NCBI GenBank assembly: GCA_020466095.1
Contig: CM035809.1
Coordinates: forward strand, 4,628,223-4,692,222
Direction of reading: 5' to 3'
Length of the DNA stretch: 64,000 nucleotides
From: Chlorops oryzae
Lineage: Eukaryota; Arthropoda; Insecta; Diptera; Chloropidae
The notes under the pieces: model-generated
Databases searched by the model: none
Seen by the model: only the letters and a program-made list of their open reading frames with translations
What the model was told of the DNA's origin: nothing
Part shown: one piece after another, positions 36,701 through 48,000 of the stretch
Position numbering within the stretch: position 1 is the first letter of the stretch
Layout of the letters: the number at the start of each line of letters is the position of its first letter
Translations under genes and position numbers: made by a program

Positions 36701-37720
36701 TTCGCATTTTCCTTACCCAAGGAAATATTACAAATTTATTCATTGCAAAGTGTGCAAGAGGCTCAAAAGATTGCATACTTACCGCCGAAGTTTCCAAAAA
36801 GACTTTAGTTATCGAGGAAATCATATGCCGGAGAAATGCGGATTTCAGTACAAAAATTTTTCTGATTCACCAGGCGAACAGGAAAATCAGAAGGTGGATG
36901 CCGAAATTTCAAGTCGTTATATCTCGGAAACTACTGGGAATTTTGGGGTTTTGAAAATTTTGGTTTTTTTCGTTATTTTTTGAAGTTTTTTTGAAAAAAT
37001 TTTTTTTGCGGGAAAATAAAGCCGTTATATGTTTTTGAATAATGTACGTTTTCCGGGTTTAACTGCGTCAAAATGACATTTCCTACAGGGTTTTTTGAAA
37101 ATTTTTTTTCGAAAATGGTTCCTTATATCCTAAAGAAAATTCCTGCGGAGAAAATTCCTGGGAAAATCCACGTTTTCCCCCTATTTGAAGCACTTTTCGC
37201 ATTTTCCTTACCCAAGGAAATATTACAAATTTATTCATTGCAAAGTGTGCAAGAGGCTCAAAAGATTGCATACTTACCGCCGAAGTTTCCAAAAAGACTT
37301 TAGTTATCGAGGAAATCATATGCCGGAGAAATGCGGATTTCAGTACAAAAATTTTTCTGATTCACCAGGCGAACAGGAAAATCAGAAGGTGGATGCCGAA
37401 ATTTCAAGTCGTTATATCTCGGAAACTACTGGGAATTTTGGGGTTTTGAAAATTTTGGTTTATTCGTTATTTTTTGAAGTTATTTTGAAATATTTTTTTG
37501 GCGGGAAAATAAAGCCGTTATATGTTTTTGAATAATGTACGTTTTCCGGGTTTAACTGCGTCAAAATGACATTTCCTACAGGGTTTTTAAAATTTTTTTT
37601 TCTAAATGGTTCCTTATATCCTAAAGAAAATTCCTGCGGAGAAAATTCCTGGGAAAATCCACGTTTTCCCCCTATTTGAAGCACTTTTCGCATTTTCCTT
37701 ACCCAAGGAAATATTAAAAT
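30788..37720. repeat. Satellite array, about 14 complete ~490-bp monomers
   Basis: A monomer beginning at ATGGTTCCTTATATCC repeats head to tail. The fixed word TTGAAGCACTTTTCGC occurs at 30860, 31356, 31845, 32336, 32830, 33322, 33813, 34303, 34781, 35218, 35707, 36198, 36690, 37185 and 37676, so periods are 489-496 bp except two. The monomer starting near 34730 lacks about 16 bp (one GCGGAGAAAATTCCTG), and the next lacks about 50 bp at its start. The first monomer is the most diverged and the last is cut off after AAGGAAATATTA. Differences between the other copies are mostly in poly-T lengths. All carry a TTTGGCGGGAAAATAAAG segment (one variant near 37008). Frames on both strands stay open only because the monomers are homogeneous. 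Confidence 0.97.
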
Positions 37721-40685
37721 TTATTTTTGGGCAATTCGAAGAAGGGGCAATTTCGAAAGTTCCTATTTTATGACAGTCAAAACCATGAAATTTTTAAAAA
37801 GATTTTGTTCACATATTGTGGCATTATGACTAAGAATATTCTATGCCAAAAGATAGTACTTATCTCTGACAGTTACATTTAGATCTCCAAAGAAAGACTC
37901 TCAATTTCAGATTTTTTTTTAAATGAAAAATTTACTTTGTTTAAATAATATTCGCACATAAAAATTTGTTACATACATCAACCGTATATAGTCCTACTAA
38001 TTAATTAAATTTAAAATTATTTATTAATATTAATTAATTAATATATGTTTATATATTGAAATATATGGGTACATATGTATTTCTATGTAAAATTCATTGA
38101 CTACGTATGAACGCCATGAGCTTAAATATCTTAATTCTTGTATTAACAAATATGACTATTGGCCTTGCTTTAAAATCATTTTCTTACAGATTTATGGCTA
38201 GCACCAGCTGATTTTCCAAGAGTCACAAAATGTCAGTAAAATGCTTTAAAATATATTTGTATATATATATATAATATAAATATAATTATGTTTATTTTAT
38301 GAGTATTATGGCGAGTTGCATTAAACATATCAATACATTAAAAAATGTATAAAAAACTTAAAATTTTTTGTATTTTCATGGAAGCATTTTGTATGGACTC
38401 TGTTGAAGTGCTTTGATGGCGCATTAAGAATATCAATAGGGGTAATCACAGCGGAATCGATAACGCAATATTTTGCAGGTCGACAATTTTCTCTACAGAG
38501 TTTTAAATAAAAAAATAAAATAATTATAATTATAAAAAACCAAACAAACAATTTTAGACAAAATATTTTCGACCAGCAAACTTTGAATGTTAAAGAAGGC
38601 GCCGTGAATGCCCTTAATATATACATTGTTTTTTTTTTGTTATAGTTATTTAAAACTACATGCAAAAATACGTTTTATGGCATATGTTATTTTTATTTGA
38701 GCTAAATTAAATTGTACGTTTTATAAGATTCAAGCAAATTAATTTTACATACGTGTTTTATATTTGTGCTTAATTTTTTGCTTTTCATTGAGGGTATTCA
38801 TGACTATTATTTAAAAATATTGTATATGATAATTCGAAGTTGTTTAAAATGGCGAAACATTTTTCTTGAGTTATAGTTTATGATTTCGCAGAGTCATGAA
38901 TACCCCTTTTATTTTTATATTATTTTTATTGGTTTTTTGCTTTAGAAAAATAGCTAAATTAAGTGTTAAAAAGATATAGGTATCTATATATATATATATA
39001 TATACATGAATTATAAATTAGTCAACTAATCGTATTTAAAATCGTGTTTATTTACAATGAGATTCTGGAATTTGTTTGAAAAAAGAAAATTGTTATTCGG
39101 TATTTCAATGCCAATTTGAACATTTCGTGTTTATAAATCTCTCCCGATCAAACATTTCATTTTATAGCATAAAAAATGCTATTCTATATATATTTTGTTC
39201 GAGAACTTTGCATTATAATACCATAAAGTTTTATTTGTGTTGCTTGTGATTTTAGTTGATTGCAATAATGAGTGTAAGAAACGTGAATATTTGTGCGAAT
39301 CGTGCGAAAATAGTTGCTATAAAGTTACTATAAAATTGCAGAAAAATGGAAATATGTTAATATATAATTCTGGCAGTGTTTTTTTTCTTCGAGAGTGATA
39401 TTAAAAAAGGCCAATCAAAGCTAAAATTTTTTATGGTGAATATGATCAATTGCTGGAAATTATAGCAGAAGCTATTGTAGAAACTATTCTGATAAAAAAA
39501 AAACCGAATGTTTGTAAATATTCTTTCTCCTAAGCCTCAATGACGAAGCTATGGCATTTGAAGTATTAAAAGAAGCATTTACTGCTGTGTGCAATAGAAG
39601 AGGAATGACATCAAGTAACATAAATGAGTATGATCAAGTATAATTCTGATTTCATTAATTTTGCTTAGGACCTTTTTGTACAAAAATTTTCTGTTGGCAG
39701 CTTTAATATTGATTCATTGTTACATTATTTTTGATTTAACTCAGCTGTATATCTATCATTATATTTGTATTTATGTATTTGGTAAAAATAGCTAGGCAGT
39801 TTCAATGTTCAAATTTCATACAATTTAAAGCCTAATTTATAATTATGGCAGCCATAAAGGTGGGTTAAAGCTACATAGCTTCGAATAAATTTTATAGCAA
39901 CTAATTTCCTCAATTCAACACAAATTTTTGTTTATTTGTTTTTTGTTTGTTTGTTTGTTTGTTTTTGAGAGCATAGATCTTTTAACGGAATGAGATACAT
40001 GCTTAAACTATGCTTTGCACTTTTTCTCAGTTTTATTAAAATCTATTTTCCTCGGGCTTCCACTTCAAGTAAATTTATCTTAAGTATTTAAACTTAAAGT
40101 AATCAAAAGCACATACACAAACATACATGAACATACAAACGTACACTTTTATAGTTAAAACTGTATAAATAATTTACAAAAAATACTTTTCTTTGTTTTG
40201 AAATAAAAATGAAAAAAAAAAAAAAAATTGAACAGAAAGTTCCTCAACGCTTTTCAGGGTCTAGTTTTTTAGAGTACTCAAACCCTTTTGGATTAGTATT
40301 AATAGAATTTATATAGATTTTCATATAAAAGTTTCAATACCATTGAAAAAAAAAATTCAAAATTATAGCTGCCAAGATTCTTTTATAGCAGCCATTGGTT
40401 TCTTACTTCCATTAGCTATGGATTTTGTATATATTTTTTTTTTTTTTTTTGTATAAAATTCTTTAGATGAAAAGCACCAAACGTTCATGTTCCGAAGTAT
40501 TTCGGCTCTATAAGTCTGAACAGCTCTGTAAAGCTCATTGAAATGCTTATAATTGAGCCTTCAAACTTTGTTCCTTAGCCGCAAACAACGGAATAAATGC
40601 GTTATAAAATTGTACGCTTTGACTCTGTCTCCTGTCGAAAGCTTCGCTGAGCACCAAATTTTTTCAAAATCCTCCTCCTTTTTCT
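37721..40685 (-). other. AT-rich region, includes AdamTS-A 3' UTR
   Basis: Minus-strand sequence downstream of the AdamTS-A stop at 40686. It is very AT-rich, with several AATAAA words on the minus strand, a TA dinucleotide run near 38985, a TTTG run near 39935 and a small MITE at 38791. I cannot place the poly(A) site. No open frame looks coding. Confidence 0.45.
38791..38906. mobile_element. Candidate ~115-bp MITE with GGGTATTCATGACT ends
   Basis: A perfect 14-bp inverted pair (38792-38805 and 38892-38905) encloses about 85 bp of AT-rich sequence. No clear target duplication was found, so mobility is inferred only from the inverted ends. Confidence 0.45.
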
Positions 40686-42098
40686 TCACACATCAAGATA
40701 CATCCCTGTGCGCGATGATATCGAACAACGTCCGCAATAGCCGCCACAGAAGGCGCGTCGAGAGGTCCGTGAGCTTTCGAACTGTAATTTAAAAGAATTT
40801 TATTGTTACAGTAAGAAGTGTCATAAAGGAATAGATATCCTTTTAAAGCTGTATTAGGATATCATGGAAATAACAGTATTTTATAGCATATCGATATATG
40901 GATTCATTTTAAAGATAGACTTTTCGATAGTAGATACTTCAATCATGAACCACCAGGACATTTTCTTTTAAGATAAGGTTGATATCATAAGTCATAATGT
41001 TTATAGGAATTTTTTTCTAGTTTGGGTCTAGTTCAAAACTGGTCCAAAAAGGACTAATTTGGGTCTAGTTCCAAACTGGTCCAAAAGGACTAGTTTAGAT
41101 ATCATGGAAATAACAGTATTTTATAGCATATCGATATATGGATTCATTTTAAAGATAGACTTTTCGATAGTAGGTACTCTGCATCAAATTTATCGATGTT
41201 TAACAATTGTGGCCTTTGTCACTAGTCAATTATTGACCGTCAACTGTTATTTTTATTAGATTTTAGAGCTACACCTGTGCTTCTACGTACGAAAGAGGGC
41301 AAAAAACGATATATCGAGTACGTGAATCCAAGAAACGTTAAATTTTTCTCTAAATTCCCAAACTTTTCTCGCCCCAAAAAGCGTGAATCGACGTCAATAA
41401 TTGACTAGCATAAAAGGCCTCATTGATTTCTTTCATTCCCATCGATATTTATATCGATAAACTAATGAACTTACATTCGTTGAGACCTTCATGATGACTG
41501 CATTTCCAAAACGATCCCATACGGTGTTTGATTGTAAGAAGAATCCAGTGCCATTGAGATTGATAGAGAAATCACCCTGCGGGCATCTTCGGTTACGATT
41601 GTAGCAATCGCCCGCCGAGCCGAACGGCTGCTCTACGCCCATTGTAATCGCGAAGGTATAGTCGTTCTCTATCACCCTTAAGTCCGTAACATTAATACGT
41701 ATCTTATGGAAATGGGTCCGTCCGGAACTTATGCTATTATCCTGATACTCGAAAGCACGTGACTCCGGAGGACATAAATTGGGATTGCTCGTCTTGTAGT
41801 CATAGTAAATGGAATAATTCTCTTCCGGATTCAGTGTAATATACTCCTGGGGATGTGTTCGCATATTGTGGCAGTAAATTCTTCTTGGCTGTGACCGTAT
41901 GTATAATGTATATGAACGATCGTCGTAGATACGTTTCATTCGTCGTAGTTCGCTGCAGGATTTCGGTTTCGGAACGCATTCATGCGGGTTTGGTTTGCAA
42001 CGTTCCCGGATGATTTTCTCTCGGGTCGGACATGCAATTCGTTTGTGCCTTGAATCGTAGCAGACGATACGACGACGTCGATAGCCTTCGCAGGTACA
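40686..42098 (-). other. AdamTS-A: AdamTS-A GON domain exons
   Basis: Exon 42098-41475 begins with a short Cys-rich link and holds most of the GON domain ([43 protein letters not shown]). A donor (AAT/gtaagt) at 41475 leads across a 693-bp intron to 40781-40686, which supplies the expected cysteine-rich end ([10 protein letters not shown]) and a TGA. If the donor is not used, translation stops 13 residues later (RWE, TGA at 41435-41433) and the terminal cysteines are lost. Confidence 0.88.
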
Positions 42099-45000
42099 CT
42101 AGTATTCGGAATGGAATTTCTAGAATTAATTTCGATTCCGTGTATTTATTGATCACTCCACTTACCGCTGTTATAATGCGCGATTCGCGACGTACGCAAT
42201 TATTGCAGATTTTCTTTGAAGGCGGCTTCTTGATGGCATCACAGTATTTATATGCTATGGGATTACCCAGTACCGATTCACAATAGACCGTGCGTGCCTG
42301 GTATTCTTCGCTGCAGTCAGCCGGGCACCGAGTCCAGTCGGAACTTGCCCAACGGCAGCTAACTTTGCAGGGCTTTTGCATTCGCTTTGGCGTCGGCTTG
42401 CGCAAATGACGACAATAGCTCGGATCGATGTGTACACGTCGACGGGGTGTTCCCTTTATTTCTGGCTTATAAACGCGAGCGCAATGCAACTCCTTGCGTC
42501 GGATACCATTGCCACACTCGACAGAGCACTGAAAGGAAAAAGTAAAAATAATTCTCCAATTAAATAGAAGAAATATGTTCGACTCTTATGGGACTAATGC
42601 TTAATTTTTGAAAGCACTATTAAATAGGATAAGTCCTCTTAAATAAGGAATATTTTATTAGTGATTAATAAATGAATTTTGATTACTAACTATTTTATTT
42701 ATTTGGCTCAACATTAAAAATGAGACTAACGACATTATTGGAATCATTTCAAAGCAGTGAGGAATTTTAATTATTAAAAAATAGTTTAAAAAATAATCAC
42801 GATTTAATTTAGATTATTTTCAATTGCTTTTAATTTATTTTACTTTATTTAATTTAAATCAATATTGTTATTTTATTATTAATATTTTAAATTGTTTAAG
42901 TTAAATCGGAATTTATTACATACAGTTGAAAGTCTCTATAACGAATTTTAAGGGATCGAAAAAATATTCGTTCATACACAGAGAAAAAAATACGTAGTAA
43001 ATTCAAGATTGCGACGCTCTTAGAGAAAACGCTCTTGAATCTAAAGGATTTAGCTTTTAACCCAACAATGAAAACGCTCTTGGCTATCATTTAAGAGTGA
43101 AAGTAGTAACTTTAATAGAGCGAAAATTTTTGGATTAAGAGCGAAATTGGTATAATTTACAGTTATTTTTTTCTCTGTGTAGAAGACATAGAAGAGCTTT
43201 ACGCTAAATATGTCGACGATAGCTCTACGTAGAGCTGAAAAATTATGGAGAAGGTCTTCAGTGTATACAACAAAGGTAGATTGTATGCACTCTACACTAT
43301 TTTCTCTACTCTGTAGTGCATTTCGGGCTTTAAGATTCGGGATAGAAAAAGATGTAGGATAAGAATGTGCTGAGATTAGTAATGCCTGCTTGGGCCTAAC
43401 GGAGTTTTTCATCTCCAAAATTCATTCAAATAAATTTTTATGTACCGGACATCCTCATTTCTCAGAGATATTTATGCCACCGGAATCAAATTTTCGAATT
43501 TTTTAGTAAATAATAAATTCTTGTTGAACTCACATTGGACCAATTGGACACATATTTGATCGCACAGCATTTTCGTTTAGATATTGGTTTCCTATCCTTT
43601 GTGCAGCTATGTCCTCGTGGGTCTCGACAGCTAACAGTTCGATTTTTCTCGCATTTATCATTACATTCACCCCATTCGCCGGTGACCCAATTATCAATGA
43701 TGGATCGGTAGGTTTTCTGAAAAAAAAAAATTTTTTTTTTTGTTAAATATAAAAATGAGATCTTAAAATATAAAAAAAAAATATTTAGTTCGTACCTTCT
43801 CCTCGGGATAAGGACACGGTTCGTTGTTGCAGCTTTTCAGCGTTTCTTTAAGATCGTTTTGACGTGGATTACAGAGCGTGTCCCTGACTTTTGTTCCGTT
43901 CAGGAAACAGGCAATACTACGCGACTGAGTACCCGTACCGCATGATTTTGTGCACTTAAAGAAGACGAACGAAATTTCCTTTAAGAAAAGAAACGGGCCT
44001 ACTATATATTGCGCAACTCACCGCTGACCATTCCGTATAGCCCCAACAGCCCTCTAAACACTCCTCCCGTCGATTGAGTTCGAATTTGGACTGACAAAAT
44101 GATAGTTCCACAATACTCGAACGACGAACGTCGGTGTATGTCTTTATGCAATTGTAATTTATTTCCCGAGTCCCCGGGACGCCACACGGTGCCGCAACAT
44201 TCAGATTTGCTCGAAATATTGAAGCTGCGTGTAAATTGAATGTTAACCTCTCTCAGATATAAAAAAAATTTTTTTTTTCTTTTGCGAATCTTACGATAGA
44301 ATGCACTCCGTGTTGCACGTTCGATATTCCGTTGGAGGTTTCGCGTGAATTTCGCAGAATTGTGATGCCACTTTCAAATTATTCGTAACGCTAAAACAAA
44401 CCGGCAAACTGTGCGAATTCCCATGACAAACCGCGTCACATGGACTCCAGGGTTGCATTTCCCAGCGAAAGATTTCCACTTCGGCTTCCTGCAGGATCGG
44501 GTGCTTATCCATCGTATAGGAGTAGGTCAGCAATAGGGAATCATTATTTTTGGCAGCATTCGTACTCAGTGAAATAATCTAAAGTTGATGGCAAAAACAT
44601 CCTTTAAGGTGACCATACGTGTTTAAAGTGTTAAATTGTTACCTCAACAATGAGATCTCTTTTCAGCTTCCGTGAATAGGTCGTGTTAACACGTTCGATT
44701 GTACTATTCGAGCCATTGTATTCGAAAGTAACGCCTGCGTAAAAACTCACATTCCGATACGTACTGATCAATTTGTTGCCATTCAACAGGGAATTCTTTT
44801 GATCGTCACGCAGCACTATGTAATTCTCATCGTGATAGCCCGGTTGTGTTATAACAATGCTCGAGGCACCTTTGAAAAAAAAAGAGAAAAAGAGAATTTT
44901 TTCTTAAAATATTTTTTCTTCGATGACTTCGGAGAGATCGGTTCAATCAGATTTGATTGACAGCTTAAATTATACCTATTTGGCTAAAGTGAATTATTTT

Positions 45001-48000
45001 AAGCTTCTAAAAGATTCTTTTTAACGATAACAATATTCAAAGGTACTATGGCGATGAATATATGCTCAAGTGGGCGCGATTTTGTCCGTCAAGCTTTGAA
45101 ATCATTTTTTTTGAAAATATTCTCAACAGCTACAGAAAATAATAAATACTACATATGCTATGCGGTTTTAAAGGGAATTCATCGCAGATTCGGAAAAAAA
45201 TTTTAAAAGTATGTGTTAATAAGACTTTTTTCATACTAAATTGGGTCCCAAAGTAAAAAAATGTAAAAAAAAAAACTTTCGACATATTCAATTTAATGGC
45301 GAAAAAACCCTTGAAACTGCAAATGCCTAAAAGAAAGTTTTACGTTTCTAAAAAGGCCTGACAGTTGGCTATTGAATTGCTTAAAAATTTGTTTTCTGAA
45401 ATGCAGGGTTAAGGCGTAAAAATTTGTTCTGAAACTGCTGTAAATTTCTTTCTTTCCCATATAACTCCTCAAGGTTACATTTCCAGACCCAACTCTCATA
45501 CGACTTTTTTGTTCACAATGACACCCTCTACAACTCTATGAAGAAAAACATCTAGAACGGAACACCATACTCATGAGACCCTTGAATAAAATTGAAAAAA
45601 AATTATTATTCTATGATTTGTTAAGTATTTTGGAATCCAGCGACCAGCTTAAGGTCGTTAAATGGTTTTTGTTTTTTAATTTATCCTCCGGCAACCATTT
45701 TCAGGGATTTTGATCTATTAAATACAACATAATTACTTCACATATCACTCAAATTCAATAACTACTTAAAAATGGCAAAATATATAATTTAAAAAAAATT
45801 TTAACACTTCAGAGATGTTTTCAAAATTTCAATTAAAAATTACCTCTTGATTTCTAATACTTATTTTAAAAAAAATTAGAAAACACAAATATTTTTCAGT
45901 TCTTTCCCAGGCAACCATAAGTGTTCGCACGGCGCTTCTGAAGACTCCTTTTCCGGAGCGAAAATGGTGCTAAAACGCTCTGGCAGGAGCTCTAAATGAG
46001 CGTTTTTTAGGGAGAAAAGTGCACGTAGCCGAACATGGAAAAAGTTTACCTTTCGGGATCCCAAAACTTTTCTTTCATGATTGCTAGAATTCTCCTTAAG
46101 AGTCTTTTGGGACTCTCTTTCAGCCATAAATTTAAAAAATGACTCGTTTAGTCTACCTATATGCAACTAGGAGGTAGTTTTTGAGGCCTTTGCAAAATCA
46201 CTACTTCGAAGGGTTCCGTTAGGAGTCTTTTTACACTCATTTTTGGAGCACTCCGAATATGGTTGGCTGGGTTGAAATTGTTTCAAGATGAGTGTCCAAT
46301 TGTAATTTTTATAACAAATGTTATAATTATTACGATTTCTGTTAAATTCAAAGGGAACACGGAGCTCTTTGGCGTATGCTTATAGATTTATTGTCAGAAC
46401 GAGGCTGGTCTGGTATATGGGAAATTCCATGAATACTGTCCCACCTGTGACACTTATTTTTTAGGATTTAGCTCATTTGAATGAAGGAAAAAGACGTGAT
46501 TTAAAAAAATTTTAGTTTTTGAAAGCCTTTAAAAATAGTTAGGCACTGAAATTACGCAATTTTTGATCGGAATGACTGTCACGGGTGTCAGCAGTGGGAC
46601 CTGCTTATCGTTGAAGTGCCCATATACATCTCTTCAGCTGCATAATAGAGTCAAGAGAAAAAATTAAAATTTAGCACCCATAAGTATGCAAGCAAATGTT
46701 AAAATTATTTTCGATCGAGCGAGAAATCTGTCCATTCTCTTAGGCATGTCTATTATTTGAAAACATTGTTAGCCACTGTTGCTTGTTAAGGGAATCCTCC
46801 TCTAAACTAAGGAGAATTAATAGTCCTTAGGCGTGACTCAGGGAGAAATTGTTTGTTTGTTTGTTGTTAAAATTACAAGAATGACCACTTTTCGTTTAAA
46901 TTTTGAGTGGAAGTCTTTGCTCTTACCCTACTCAAAATATTTTTTATATGTATATGTTTGATATTTTGGGGCCAAAGGAACTCAGTGAGAGGCAAGCTCG
47001 GTCCAGTCATCACTCAGCCCCTGCAATAAGCCAAATTAATTTTTTCGAATGCTTTCCTTAAAGTTTGATTTGCTTGCTACAAAAAAGTTAGATGAATTTT
47101 ATTTGAAAATTCTTCCATATACTGCTAACCCACTTGAACAGAGTGTGAATTTGTCGGGCTTGACCTTGTTCTTTGTCATTAATTTTTGGATTAATTGTTT
47201 AAAATTGAAAGAAAGAAAAATTCTTCAAAATCATGCTCGGACGAAAGTGTTATTTATGGTCATTATTATACCACTCGAAAGTTTTATTTCTTAAGGCGAA
47301 AAATAAGCAATAAAAATCCCATAAAATAAGGTCAAGTTCAATTTGAGACTTGATTAAATAATACAAAGCTGGCGCCAAGACGTCAAACTGTTCGAAAATC
47401 GCAAATTCAACAATTTTTTGATTGACAAACGACAGACTGGCACGGAACGCTCTGCTCAGTACAATGACTTTGAATGAATAGCAAATCGTGCTTTACAGAA
47501 ATTAAAATATATTGTAATTAAAATGCTGGACACATTTCTGTAAATTGTGTATGGCAACGAGGTAAAGAGCATGTGCTGATGTCGCGAATGGAAATAGAAT
47601 TTCCAAAGATAAAATCAAAAAAACCAAATGCGTTGAAAATCATACAGACAAAGGCGAGAAAAATTACACAAAACAAGACATGATTTCTTTTGTTTTTTAA
47701 ATTTTCAAAATAATCTGCGTCAGTTGAGTGTACTGAAATGAAGAAAACTAACTCTAGACACTTGTTCAGAAAAACTCATAACTTAATATGAAAAAGCAAT
47801 AACGCAATTGCTGCTTCATTAAATGGAACATAAAATTGCTCGTAAAACTGAATTTCTTAGCGCGCAAAAGCTTTATGAATTAAATATTCCTTTTTCATAT
47901 TTTGCTTATGAATGAGAATGAGTTTTACTATATGGCGCTGTAGATTGAACGCTGCCACAATCATTTGAGAAACATTTTTGGTCTATGACAAAAGCGCAAT

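Noticed and set aside
30788..37720. Many repeated 60-138-residue frames on both strands of the satellite
   Set aside because: The frames exist on both strands, shift with poly-T length changes and are repeated only because the monomers are alike. No start context, splice signal or domain supports a protein.
30788..37720. CRISPR-like array
   Set aside because: The repeat is a continuous ~490-bp monomer without spacers, in a eukaryotic genome.
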